This document shows, in pieces, positions 44,543 through 57,258 of a stretch of DNA of 64,000 nt (within the stretch, counting starts at the first letter, position 1; every line of letters starts with the position of its first letter). The notes beneath the pieces are model-generated. The model did no database searches and was not told where the DNA came from. It worked only from the letters and a program-made list of their open reading frames with translations. Both the position numbers and the translations under genes were made by a program. Source of the stretch: Deinococcus sp. JMULE3 (GTDB lineage Bacteria > Deinococcota > Deinococci > Deinococcales > Deinococcaceae); NCBI RefSeq assembly GCF_013337115.1, contig NZ_SGWE01000004.1:3169501-3233500 (forward strand), in the 5' to 3' direction.

Positions 44543-46246
44543 ATGAAGGTCTGGGCCGCAGGAATCACCGCCGGAACCGTCGCGCTCCTCGTGGGGGGAG
44601 CGCTGGCGGTTGCCGCCACGCAGAACACCACCACCCTAGCCCCCGGCCTGCGCATCGCCGGGACGGACGTCGGCGGCATGACCCGCGAGCAGGCCCTGGC
44701 CGCCGTGGGCAGCCGCGCCGCGACGCCCCCGCAGGTCACCGTCACCGCCGGAAAGAACACCTGGACACTCGGCGCCGAGAAGCTCGGCTGGCACGCCGAC
44801 GCGCAGACCAGCGTGGACGCCGCGCTGAAGATCACGCAGGACCGCGGCATGCTGGAGAAACTCCAGGGCCTCATCGGTCAGGCGCCAGCGCAGGACATCC
44901 CCCTGACCGCCGCCGTGGACGCCGCGAAGGCCCGCGCCACGCTGACCACCCTGACCACCGGGCTGAACACGGCCCCGAGGAACGCCAGCGTGTACTTCGA
45001 CAAGGTCGGCAAGCGCTACGCCGTGAAGGCCGACGCGCCCGGCCTGAGCGCCGACGTGACCGGCGCCGTGAACACCTACGTCGCCACCCCCAGCCTGACC
45101 AGCCTGAAAGTCGCATTGAAGGCCACCCCCGCGAAACTCACGGCTGCGACCCTCAAGACCTACGTGGACCAGGGCAACGCCATCGCGCGCCCCTTCACCG
45201 TGACCCTCAGCGGCACGGCCCGCAAGGGCGGCCTGACCGCGCTGCAGGTCGCGGACCTGTACTGGGTGCGCGACAGCGGCATCGAACCCGACGAGAAGAC
45301 CCTCAAGGCCGCGTTCGGCCGCCTGACCGACGCCATCGACCAGCCCGCCCTGAACGCCCGCTACGTCCTGCAGGGCGGCAAGCTGGTCAAGGCGAAGGAG
45401 AAGGCTGGACTGGTCACGGACCGCGCCGCCGCGTACGCCCTGTTCCGCAAGGCGGTGCTGGACCCCACTGTGAAGACCGTGGTGTTCCCCAGCAAGGCCG
45501 ACCAGCCCACCCTGACCATCGACAGACTCCCAGCCGCTGACAAGCTGCAGCTGATCGCCGTCGGGAAGAGCACGTACTACGGCAGCAGCGCCGCACGCCG
45601 CACGAACGTCGCGAACGCCGCCTCGAAGATCAACGGCGCGGTCGTCCCGTCCGGCGAGGTCTTCAGCTTCCTGAACAGCCTGGGAGGCATCGACGCCGCG
45701 AACGGGTTCGTGGGCGGCCTGATCATCAGCGGGGGCCGAACCGTGGACGGCCTGGGCGGCGGCGTGTGCCAGGTCAGCACCACCGTGTTCCGCGCGCTGT
45801 ACCAGGCGGGCCTGCCGGTCGTGGAACGCAACCAGCACTCCTACCGCGTCGGGTACTACGAACCGCAGGTGGGCTTCGAGGCCGCCGTGTACGACCCGGG
45901 CCTGGACCTGAAACTGAAGAACGACACGACCGCCCCCATCCTGATCAAGGCCACCAACGACAACGCCAAAAGCACCCTGACCGTCGAGGTCTGGGGCGTC
46001 AAGCCGCAGCGGACCGTGACCGTCAGCCCCGCCGTGATCACCGCGCGCGTGCCGCACCCCGCCCCCAAATACGTGGTGAACACCGCCCTGCGCCCCGGCG
46101 TGGTCCGGCAGGTCGACTGGGCTGCCGACGGGTACAGCCTCTACATCACCCGCACCATCAAGGACGCCAGAGGCGTGCGCACCGACAAGGTCAGCACCGT
46201 CTACAAGGCCTGGCAGGCGGTGTACGAGACCGGACCCAGGAGTTGA
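44543..46246 (+). CDS. VanW domain protein with peptidoglycan-binding-type repeats
   Basis: A 567-residue protein. The first 25 residues form a signal anchor (AAGITAGTVALLVGGALAVAA). Two PG_binding_4-like domains follow (about 35-150 and 155-340; GLRIAGTDVGGMTREQALAAV is a typical start). The VanW domain (about 345-480) has SINGAVVPSGEVFSFLNSLGGI-like sequence, GGGVCQVSTTVFRALYQAGLPVVERNQHS and YYEPQVGFEAAVYDPGLDL. The C-terminal 85 residues resemble a G5-like strand region. VanW proteins occur with cell-wall functions and vancomycin clusters, but their biochemical role is unknown. It acts outside the membrane. Confidence 0.88.
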   Translation: MKVWAAGITAGTVALLVGGALAVAATQNTTTLAPGLRIAGTDVGGMTREQALAAVGSRAATPPQVTVTAGKNTWTLGAEKLGWHADAQTSVDAALKITQDRGMLEKLQGLIGQAPAQDIPLTAAVDAAKARATLTTLTTGLNTAPRNASVYFDKVGKRYAVKADAPGLSADVTGAVNTYVATPSLTSLKVALKATPAKLTAATLKTYVDQGNAIARPFTVTLSGTARKGGLTALQVADLYWVRDSGIEPDEKTLKAAFGRLTDAIDQPALNARYVLQGGKLVKAKEKAGLVTDRAAAYALFRKAVLDPTVKTVVFPSKADQPTLTIDRLPAADKLQLIAVGKSTYYGSSAARRTNVANAASKINGAVVPSGEVFSFLNSLGGIDAANGFVGGLIISGGRTVDGLGGGVCQVSTTVFRALYQAGLPVVERNQHSYRVGYYEPQVGFEAAVYDPGLDLKLKNDTTAPILIKATNDNAKSTLTVEVWGVKPQRTVTVSPAVITARVPHPAPKYVVNTALRPGVVRQVDWAADGYSLYITRTIKDARGVRTDKVSTVYKAWQAVYETGPRS

Positions 46247-46255
46247 TGGTGAACG

Positions 46256-46294
46256 GTTGATGGTTGATGGAGTTCGATTCCATCAACCATCAAC
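46256..46294. repeat. Perfect stem-loop of GTTGATGG words after vanW
   Basis: GTTGATGGTTGATGGA (46256-46271) pairs perfectly with TCCATCAACCATCAAC (46279-46294) around a 7-nt loop. The arm is a tandem of the 8-mer GTTGATGG. It lies between the vanW-like gene and the ilv leader and may terminate the former. Confidence 0.65.
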
Positions 46295-46367
46295 TGTTGA
46301 CTTTCAACCTCACGTACGAACGTCCGTTTGTTCCCCGGCCCGGAACGCCCGGCGGTCTAGACGCGCC

Positions 46368-46397
46368 TTGCACCCGGTTCAGACGGGAGCCTATGGT
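46368..46397 (+). promoter_or_regulatory. ilv operon promoter
   Basis: TTGCAC (46368-46373), an 18-nt spacer and TATGGT (46392-46397) form a good promoter. The -10 ends 6 nt before the ATG of the leader peptide, so transcription should start at or next to that ATG. Confidence 0.7.
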
Positions 46398-46403
46398 GAA
46401 CAC

Positions 46404-46457
46404 ATGAACGCGGCGATCGTGGTGGTACTTCTTGGCATCGGGGGAGTCCGAGGCTAG
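46404..46457 (+). CDS. Branched-chain amino acid leader peptide
   Basis: A 17-codon open frame, MNAAIVVVLLGIGGVRG, with eight Ile/Val/Leu residues, six of them consecutive (IVVVLL). It uses GTA and CTT-CTT codons that are scarce in the neighbouring genes. It lies between the ilv promoter and a terminator in front of ilvB. This is the layout of a classic translation-dependent attenuator: slow reading of Val/Leu/Ile codons during starvation would favour read-through. It has no Shine-Dalgarno sequence and appears leaderless. Too short for routine gene callers. Confidence 0.8.
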   Translation: MNAAIVVVLLGIGGVRG

Positions 46458-46477
46458 GCGTACGACCTACCCGCACA

Positions 46478-46506
46478 CCCCCACCCACACCCGGGTGGGG
46501 GTTTTT
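46478..46506 (+). terminator. ilv attenuator terminator
   Basis: CCCCCACCC (46478-46486) pairs with GGGTGGGGG (46493-46501) around a 6-nt loop, followed by TTTTT. It lies 20 nt after the leader-peptide stop and 28 nt before ilvB. The GGGGG at the 3' end of the leader-peptide coding region could pair with its 5' arm as an antiterminator. Confidence 0.8.
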
Positions 46507-46533
46507 CATACCAGCGCAGGCACGGAGGAGACC

Positions 46534-48878
<2,345 letters not shown>

Positions 48879-48879
48879 G

Positions 48880-48940
48880 TCGATGGTTGATAGTGGATGG
48901 TTGAACGAACACCCATCAACCTTCGACCATCAACTATCAA
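48880..48940. repeat. Imperfect stem-loop of GATGGTTGA words between ilvN and ilvC
   Basis: TTGATAG, GATGGTTGA and GGTTGA on the left arm match TCAACC, GACCATCAA and CTATCAA on the right. It resembles the perfect hairpin at 46256-46294 in both words and design and may reduce or process the message before ilvC. Confidence 0.5.
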
Positions 48941-49002
48941 TCCCCTGAACCCGCCTAGTCCGCCCAGTCCCTGAAATCCCTTTCTGTAGGAGAATCCCGA
49001 AC

Positions 49003-50013
49003 ATGGCTGCAAAAATGTACTACGACCGCGACGTGAGCACCGCCCCCATCGAGAACAAGCTGATCGCCATCATCGGCTACGGCAGCCAGGCGCACGCCCA
49101 CGCGCAGAACCTGCGGGACAGCGGCTTCAACGTCGTCGTCGGCCTGCGTGACGGCAGCGCCAGCCGCGCCAAGGCCGAACAGGCGGGCCTGCGCGTTGCC
49201 AGCATCGAGGACGCCACGAAGGAAGCCGACGTGATCATGCTCCTGATCCCCGACGAGCAGCAGCCCAAAACGTACGAGCAGAGCATCGCCCCGCACCTCA
49301 GCGCCGGGAAGGCCCTGGCGTTCGGGCACGGCTTCAACGTGCACTTCGGCCGCATCACGCCCCCCGCCGACGTGGACGTGTTCCTCGTGGCCCCCAAGGG
49401 CCCCGGCCACATGCTGCGCCGCGTCTACGCCGACGGTGCGGGCATGCCCGGCATCTTCGCCGTGCAGCAGGACGCCACCGGCAAGGCGCGCGACATCGCC
49501 CTGGCGTACGCGAACGGCATCGGCTGCACCCGCGCCGGGGTGCTGGAAACCACCTTCAAGGAAGAGACCGAAACCGACCTGTTCGGTGAGCAGAGCGTCC
49601 TGTGCGGCGGCGTCACCCACCTGATCCAGGCGGGCTTCGAGACCCTCGTGGAAGCCGGGTACCAGCCCGAAATCGCGTACTTCGAGACCCTGCACGAGGT
49701 CAAGCTGATCGTCGACCTGATCTACGAGAAGGGCTTCGAAGGCATGCGCCACTCCATCAGCAACACCGCCGAATTCGGCGACTACGTCACCGGCCCCCGC
49801 GTCGTGACCGCCGAGACGAAAGCCGAGATGGGCCGCGTCCTGAGCGACATCCAGACCGGCAAGTTTGCCGAGCGCTTCATCGCCGACGCCGAGGCGGGGT
49901 TCCCCTTCATGGAGGAGCAGCGCGGCAAGATGCGCGACCACACCCTGGAAGTCGTCGGGAAGGAACTGCGCGACAAGATGCCCTTCATCAACAAGAAGGC
50001 GCTGGAAGTTTAA
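49003..50013 (+). CDS. ilvC: Ketol-acid reductoisomerase (class I)
   Basis: A 336-residue NADPH enzyme for the second common step of Val, Leu and Ile synthesis. The Rossmann motif [17 protein letters not shown] (residues about 26-42) is followed by [13 protein letters not shown], with the phosphate-binding residues typical of NADPH use. The knotted C-terminal domain holds the Mg2+ ligands in the [13 protein letters not shown] segment (about 190) and [13 protein letters not shown] (about 226). AGGAG lies 8 nt before the ATG. A hairpin terminates the operon 17 nt downstream. Confidence 0.97.
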   Translation: MAAKMYYDRDVSTAPIENKLIAIIGYGSQAHAHAQNLRDSGFNVVVGLRDGSASRAKAEQAGLRVASIEDATKEADVIMLLIPDEQQPKTYEQSIAPHLSAGKALAFGHGFNVHFGRITPPADVDVFLVAPKGPGHMLRRVYADGAGMPGIFAVQQDATGKARDIALAYANGIGCTRAGVLETTFKEETETDLFGEQSVLCGGVTHLIQAGFETLVEAGYQPEIAYFETLHEVKLIVDLIYEKGFEGMRHSISNTAEFGDYVTGPRVVTAETKAEMGRVLSDIQTGKFAERFIADAEAGFPFMEEQRGKMRDHTLEVVGKELRDKMPFINKKALEV

Positions 50014-50029
50014 CCGCAGGGCACGGGAA

Positions 50030-50060
50030 GGGGCCGGGGGCAGCGACGCCCACCGGCCCC
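50030..50060. terminator. Terminator between ilvC and the class III aminotransferase
   Basis: GGGGCCGG pairs with CCGGCCCC across a 15-nt loop between convergent genes, with AAG/CTT outer bases. Confidence 0.5.
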
Positions 50061-50074
50061 CCTTACTGTGCGGA

Positions 50075-51379
50075 TCAGCCCGGAACGGCCGCCCCGGTGC
50101 GGGCCAGCGCCCGGTCCAGTCGTTCGAGCAGCAGGTCCACCTCGGCGGCTGTGATGCTCAGGGGTGGCCCCAGCAGCAGGTGATCGCCGCGCACGCCGTC
50201 CACCGCGCCGGAGCCCGGGTAGGTCAGCAGGCCCTCCTCGCGCGCGGCGGCGGCGACACGGTCGGCCAGTCCGGGTCGCGCGAAGGCCTGCTCGGTGGCC
50301 GGGTCGCCCAGCACGACGCCCAGCAGCAGCCCCTGCCCGCGCACCGCCAGGACCTGCGGGTGCCGGTCCTTCAGGACTTCCAGACCTGCCAGGAGCTGCG
50401 CGCCGCGCTCACGGGCCGCCTGCACCAGCCCCTCCTGCTCGACGATGTCCAGCACGCTCAGACCCGCCGCCACGCTGACCGGATGCCCGGCGTACGTGAA
50501 GCCGTGCTTGAACGCGCCGCTGCCGTCCATGACCGTGCCGTACACCTCCGGGCTGGCCATCAGGCCCGCCAGCGGCGCGTAGCCCGCCGCGAGGCCCTTG
50601 CCCAGCACCACGATGTCCGGCGTGACGTCCCCGCCCAGGCGGACGGCCAGCGGCGCGCCGCAGCGGCCCATGCCACTCATGACCTCGTCCGCCACGAACA
50701 GCACGCCGTACTCCCGGCAGATCGCCGCGATCCGCGCGTGATACCCGGCGTTCGGGGCGAGCGCCGCGTCCGACGCGCCCACCACCGGCTCACAGATGAA
50801 CGCCGCGACGGACTCCGGCCCGGCGGCCTCCAGCACCGCGCGCAGCCGCTCGGCGTCCTCCTCGCCACTGAGGGTCGGGTCGGGTTTCGGCATCTTCGGC
50901 CAGGCGTCCTCGCGGATCAGGGGCGCGTACACCTCGCGCCGCGCGCCCATGCCCGACGCGGCCAGCGCACCCAGCGACGCGCCGTGGTAACTGGGCACCC
51001 GCGTGATCACCTTGAAGCGCCCCGGCTCGCCTCGCTCCACGTGGTACTGCCGGGCGAGTTTGATCGCACTCTCGTTCGCCTCTGACCCGCCCGACACCGC
51101 CCAGAAGCGGAAGGCGGGCAGGTTCAGGAACGCCGCGAGGCGCGACGCGTACGCCTCCAGCACGTCACTCGTGAACTGCGAGCCGTGCACGAACGCCAGC
51201 CGCGACGCCTGCGCGGCCATCGCCTGCGCGACCTGCGTGCGCCCGTGCCCGATGTTCGCCACGAGCGCCCCGGACGACCCGTCCAGGAACGACCGGCCAT
51301 CCTGCGTCTCGATGAACACGCCCCCGGCGCGCACGGCGACCGGGTACGATTTGCTGCTGCGGTAGAACACGTTCGACAT
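50075..51379 (-). CDS. Class III PLP-dependent aminotransferase
   Basis: A 434-residue fold-type I, class III (omega) aminotransferase. Visible marks are FLDGSSGALVANIGHG, SGGSEANESAIKLARQYH (about 100), VADEVMSGMGR (about 236, Asp to PLP) and VLGKGLAAGYAPLAGLMAS with the PLP lysine near 267. The family includes taurine, beta-alanine, GABA and diaminobutyrate aminotransferases, and the substrate cannot be read from the sequence. AAAGGAT precedes the ATG. A DinB-family gene ends 34 nt upstream, so the two are probably co-transcribed. Confidence 0.88.
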   Translation of the reverse strand: MSNVFYRSSKSYPVAVRAGGVFIETQDGRSFLDGSSGALVANIGHGRTQVAQAMAAQASRLAFVHGSQFTSDVLEAYASRLAAFLNLPAFRFWAVSGGSEANESAIKLARQYHVERGEPGRFKVITRVPSYHGASLGALAASGMGARREVYAPLIREDAWPKMPKPDPTLSGEEDAERLRAVLEAAGPESVAAFICEPVVGASDAALAPNAGYHARIAAICREYGVLFVADEVMSGMGRCGAPLAVRLGGDVTPDIVVLGKGLAAGYAPLAGLMASPEVYGTVMDGSGAFKHGFTYAGHPVSVAAGLSVLDIVEQEGLVQAARERGAQLLAGLEVLKDRHPQVLAVRGQGLLLGVVLGDPATEQAFARPGLADRVAAAAREEGLLTYPGSGAVDGVRGDHLLLGPPLSITAAEVDLLLERLDRALARTGAAVPG

Positions 51380-51413
51380 AGAAATCCTTTCCGGCCCGCG
51401 CAGGGCCGGGCGT

Positions 51414-51914
<501 letters not shown>

Positions 51915-51957
51915 GCGACCAGTGTCCCAGATTGCGGCGAGAAACGAGAATGGGAGG

Positions 51958-52305
51958 ATGGAACCCCAACAGTCCGACAAGGTCACGACCCTGCCCGAGC
52001 TGGGCCTGACGCTTCGGTCCGCCGCTGACATTCCGCAGGTGGTGGGCGCGACCTTCGGGCACACGGGCCTCCTCCTGCACGACACGGACCTGGGCGCCGA
52101 CTTCCTGAACCTGCGCACGGGCCAGCTGGGCGAGCTGTTCCAGAAGTTCGTGAACTATCGCCTGCCCGTCGCGGTCGTCGTGCCCGACCCGGCCCGGTAC
52201 GGCGAGCGTTTCGCGGAACTCGCCCGCGAGCACGCCCGCCACCCGGCGATCCGCTTCGTGCCGGACGAGGCGGCGGGGCGGGCGTGGCTGCGCGGGCAAC
52301 CCTGA
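51958..52305 (+). CDS. DUF4180 domain protein
   Basis: A 115-residue protein with the DUF4180 pattern: LRSAADIPQVVGATFG, LLLHDTDLGADFLNLRTGQLGELFQKFVNYRLPVAVVV, then FAELAREHARHPAIRFVPDEAAGRAWL. No function is established for the family, which resembles STAS/SpoIIAA-like folds. The GGAGG directly abuts the ATG and cannot serve it, so the start is uncertain; an ATG 45 nt upstream (51913) is the alternative. It is divergent from the DinB gene. Confidence 0.75.
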   Translation: MEPQQSDKVTTLPELGLTLRSAADIPQVVGATFGHTGLLLHDTDLGADFLNLRTGQLGELFQKFVNYRLPVAVVVPDPARYGERFAELAREHARHPAIRFVPDEAAGRAWLRGQP

Positions 52306-52324
52306 CCCGACCACGCGCGCCCTC

Positions 52325-52479
52325 ATACGGGTTCCGTTTGTTTCGTTGACAACCCGGGACAGCACCGGGTTGCCAACTCCACGTCCGGAACCCGCTCCGC
52401 GCCTTCTCTGCTGCGCAGCTCTGCGAGTCGCATCCGCTCGGGTTGAAAGTTTCTGCAAACCTTTCAACCGGAGTCCGTA

Positions 52480-52480
<1 letters not shown>
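52325..52480. repeat. Dispersed structured repeat, copy B
   Basis: The 156-bp element has ends ATACGGGTTCCG and CGGAGTCCGTAT. It contains a 13-bp imperfect hairpin (52345-52377) with core AACCCGG, loop GACAGCA and CCGGGTT, the block TCCACGTCCGGAACCCG, a GCTGCGCAGC hairpin absent from copy A, and a hairpin GGTTGAAAG / CTTTCAACC (52441-52469). The TGA stop of pruA starts on its last base. Confidence 0.87.
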
Positions 52481-54057
<1,577 letters not shown>

Positions 54058-54297
54058 ACGGACCTCCTTGTGGTTGCCGCGAGGCTAACACACCCGCCCC
54101 CCGGCGCGTAAACACGCTGTCAGACGATCAAAATGCCCCGGCGCGCGGCGTGGGCAGGAGGTCCGAAACCGCCCCGCGACCTGCCGAATGAAAAGTGGTG
54201 GAGGGGGCGCCGGGGACGGTCACGCCACAGTCACGCCCCGCGAAGCACCATGACCCTGCGCCAGCGCCCCACATGGCGACACCCACGGAGGTTCACC

Positions 54298-54519
54298 ATG
54301 CACGTCCCCACCCTGCCCAGCGGCACCCACCCCATCGGCAACTACCGCGTGCACCCCACGCCACCCGGATACGAGGTGCAGGTCCAGTGCGCCGGACAGT
54401 GGCACCCGGTCACGCCGCACCCCGGCGAGGACACCCGCACCCTGATCACGCTGCTGCAGAGCCCCTACTGCGCCGTACAGAACGGCTGGATCACCGGGGC
54501 CCGCTCACCCCTGCGCTGA
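54298..54519 (+). CDS. Small hypothetical protein
   Basis: A 73-residue protein rich in Pro, His and Thr, with an ATG preceded by GGAGG at 8 nt. No signal peptide, membrane segment or motif is seen; IGNYRVHPTPPGYEVQVQCAG suggests a small beta fold. Its last 15 nt overlap the end of the convergent ROK kinase gene. The good ribosome binding site is the main support. Confidence 0.5.
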   Translation: MHVPTLPSGTHPIGNYRVHPTPPGYEVQVQCAGQWHPVTPHPGEDTRTLITLLQSPYCAVQNGWITGARSPLR

Positions 54520-55446
54520 GCCGGTCTGTGCTGCCGCCTGCCGGGCCGCCCACAGGGCCGCGCCGATCAGCCCGGCGTCCGCGCCCAGCGCCGCGTGCAC
54601 CACCTCGGGCCGGTAGCGCTCCGGGAACGCCGCCAGCGCCTCCTGCACGCGGGTCCGGTAGCCGGGGCGCAGGCCCACGCTGCCGCCCAGCGCCGCGCGC
54701 GTCACGCCCAGCAGCGCCGCGATGTCCGCGATCTTCCACGCCAGCCCCGCCGCCGAGTGCCGGTACTCCGCGTCCGCCCGCGCGTCCCCGGCCTCGGCCG
54801 CGTCGCACAGCGCACGGGCATCCGTGAAGCCCAGCGCCGCCGCGCGGGCGTTCAGGGCTGTGCCGCTCGACTCGAACTCCAGCGGCGCCAGTCGCCCTGC
54901 CGGGGTGGGCGACCCCGCGTGCCAGTGCGCCGGAACGGTCACGAAGCCCAGCTCGGCGTCCAGGCCGTTCCCGGCCAGATGCAACCGCCCGCCCAGCACC
55001 AGCCCCGCCCCGACCCCCGTGCTGACCGTCACGAACATGAACTCGGTCGTGCCCCCGCCCGCACCGGCCGCGTACTCACCCCACGCGGCGGCCCGCGCGT
55101 CGTTCAGCGCCGCGCACGGCAGGCCCAGCCCCGCGCCCAGCCGCTCCGCCAGGGGAACGTCCACCCAGCCGGGGAACGTGTGCGTGGCCGTCGCCGTCAC
55201 GCGCCCACGCGCCACGGCGCCCGCGCACGCCACACCCACCGCCGACGCCCGCGCCGCCAGGGGCCGCGCCAGTTCCAGTGCCGCCGCGATCACCGCGTCC
55301 GGCGAGGCCGGGCGGGGCGTGCGGGCCTCCACACGCTCCACGACCTGACCACCCGACACAAGAGCGGCGCGCATGCTGGTGCCCCCGATATCGAGGGCCA
55401 GCAGGGGAGAGGCATCAACACCAGTCTGGGAGGGGGAGACCGTCAC
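54505..55446 (-). CDS. ROK family sugar kinase
   Basis: A 313-residue ROK kinase. ATP-site marks are LALDIGGTSMRAALV near residue 17, a VGVACAGAV segment, and VSTGVGAGLVLGGRLHLAGNGLDAELGF (about 143-170) with the catalytic Asp in LNDARAAAWGE (about 118). The zinc-binding CxCGxxGC motif found in most ROK kinases is missing; the region has HWHAGSPTPAG instead. The substrate (glucose, ManNAc or another sugar) is therefore unclear. GTG start. Convergent with the small protein, and possibly read together with osmC upstream. Confidence 0.8.
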   Translation of the reverse strand: MTVSPSQTGVDASPLLALDIGGTSMRAALVSGGQVVERVEARTPRPASPDAVIAAALELARPLAARASAVGVACAGAVARGRVTATATHTFPGWVDVPLAERLGAGLGLPCAALNDARAAAWGEYAAGAGGGTTEFMFVTVSTGVGAGLVLGGRLHLAGNGLDAELGFVTVPAHWHAGSPTPAGRLAPLEFESSGTALNARAAALGFTDARALCDAAEAGDARADAEYRHSAAGLAWKIADIAALLGVTRAALGGSVGLRPGYRTRVQEALAAFPERYRPEVVHAALGADAGLIGAALWAARQAAAQTGSAQG

Positions 55447-55514
55447 GCGCGCATTCTGTCACCCGTCAACGCCGGGACGACCGGGCCGTGCAGACGCCAG
55501 GTCGTGCAGACGCC

Positions 55515-55563
55515 GTCAACAACAGCGCACCCGACGGACCGAAGCGGGTGCGCTGCTGTTGAC
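55515..55563. terminator. Long hairpin after osmC
   Basis: GTCAACAACAGCGCACCC (55515-55532) pairs with GGGTGCGCTGCTGTTGAC (55546-55563) at 17 of 18 positions, directly after the osmC stop on the minus strand. No T-run. Confidence 0.6.
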
Positions 55564-55568
55564 GACCG

Positions 55569-55960
<392 letters not shown>

Positions 55961-55967
<7 letters not shown>

Positions 55968-56008
55968 GTGTTCACGCTAGCGCGTCTTCATGTGTTCACG
56001 CTAGCGCG
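55961..56008. repeat. 24-bp perfect tandem duplication over the osmC promoter and start codon
   Basis: Positions 55961-55984 and 55985-56008 are identical. The unit holds, on the minus strand, the last codons of the upstream kinase with the TAGCGT -10 box, the spacer GAACAC and the osmC ATG AAG. As a result the osmC -10 box and start codon are both present twice. Confidence 0.9.
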
Positions 56009-57258
56009 TCGCGCGGCCCGTCGGTGAACTCCTGTCCGGGCAGGTCGTCCACGGGCAGCGGTTCCCCGCTCAGGTCGTCCCCGGCGTCCTCCTCCAGTTC
56101 CGGCAGGCGCACCCGGAACGTCGCGCCGCCCCCCGGCGTGTCCACCACGTCGATCGTTCCGCCGTGCGCGGTGACGACCTGCTGCGCGATGGTCAGACCC
56201 AGCCCGGCCGACCCGGCCTCCTTGCCGCGGTAGAACTTGTCGAAGATGCGGGGTTTGACGGCGTCCGGCACGCCGGGGCCGCGGTCCACGACCCGCACCT
56301 CGATCTCGCCCGCGCGGGGTTCCATCTCCAGCCGCACCAACTGCGCGTTGCCCGTCACGCGGATGGCGTTCGTCACGAGATTCACGAACACCTGCGTCAG
56401 GCGGCCCGGATCGCCCACGATCTCGAAGTTGCCGTCCGGGGCCTGCACGCCATAGTCGCGGCCCACCTGCCGCAGCAGGTTCCCCAGGTTCGTGAAGTGC
56501 ATCTCGATGCTCTGCACGAGCTCCCCACGCGACAGTTGCAGCAGGTCGTTCACGAGGCGCGTCATGTTCTCCGCGACGCGCTGCGCGTCCTGCAGCGTCT
56601 GACTGCCGCCCGCCTCGCGCTCGGCGCGGCGCAGGTACCCGTGCAGCGCCGTCAGCGGCGTGCGCAGCTCGTGACTGGTTTCCGCCAGGAACGTCTTCTG
56701 GAGGTTCAGGGCTTCCTCCAGCTGCCGGGCCTGGATCTCCAGACGCTGACTCTGCCGCTCGGCGGTGTTGCGCAGCCGCTCGACCTCCTCCAGGCGGGCG
56801 CGCAGGCGGTCGTTCAGTTCGCGGACCTCCCGCTCGGCCCGTTCCCGCTGCGTGCGGGACTCGACCTCGCCCAGCGCGCGGCGGATGCTGGACGGCAACC
56901 GCTCCAGGCGCTGCTTGAGGATGTAGTCCGTGACGCCCTCGCGCAGGGTGTCCACCGCCGTCTCCTCGCCCATCGCGCCGGTCACGATGATGAACGGCAC
57001 GCGGGGCGCCCGTGCGTGTGCGGCCCGGAAGGCACTCAGGCCGTCGTAGCTGGGCAGCGCGAAATCACTGAGGATCAGGTGCGGGCGAACCTCGTCCAGC
57101 GCCCGCAGGAACTCCCGCTCGTCCTCCACCCGCGTGAACTCGACGCCCCAGGGCAGTTCCGTCTCGACGTGCATGGTGACGAGTTCATGATCGAGTTCGC
57201 TGTCCTCGAGGTGCAGCAGCCGCAGCGGTTCGCCGGGCGCGGGCAGGGCGTCGGTCAT
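55996..57258 (-). CDS. Response regulator-histidine kinase hybrid (REC-HisKA-HATPase)
   Basis: A 420-residue soluble protein. The N-terminal receiver domain (about 8-130) has the phospho-acceptor Asp near residue 65 in LILSDFALPSYDG. A coiled coil (135-185) leads to HisKA with H196 in AETSHELRTPL and a HATPase domain (N box NLVTNAIRV, DRGPGVP, GSAGLGLTIAQQ). Receiver-first kinases like this are often controlled by phosphotransfer from another kinase. The gene starts within the stop of the 1102-residue kinase (ATGA), an obvious candidate donor. The C-terminus lies inside the 24-bp duplication. Confidence 0.92.
   Translation of the reverse strand: MTDALPAPGEPLRLLHLEDSELDHELVTMHVETELPWGVEFTRVEDEREFLRALDEVRPHLILSDFALPSYDGLSAFRAAHARAPRVPFIIVTGAMGEETAVDTLREGVTDYILKQRLERLPSSIRRALGEVESRTQRERAEREVRELNDRLRARLEEVERLRNTAERQSQRLEIQARQLEEALNLQKTFLAETSHELRTPLTALHGYLRRAEREAGGSQTLQDAQRVAENMTRLVNDLLQLSRGELVQSIEMHFTNLGNLLRQVGRDYGVQAPDGNFEIVGDPGRLTQVFVNLVTNAIRVTGNAQLVRLEMEPRAGEIEVRVVDRGPGVPDAVKPRIFDKFYRGKEAGSAGLGLTIAQQVVTAHGGTIDVVDTPGGGATFRVRLPELEEDAGDDLSGEPLPVDDLPGQEFTDGPRDALA

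Noticed and set aside
46300..46400. A T-box riboswitch upstream of ilvB
   Set aside because: No specifier stem, AG-bulge or TGGN T-box sequence is visible; a leader peptide and simple terminator explain the region.
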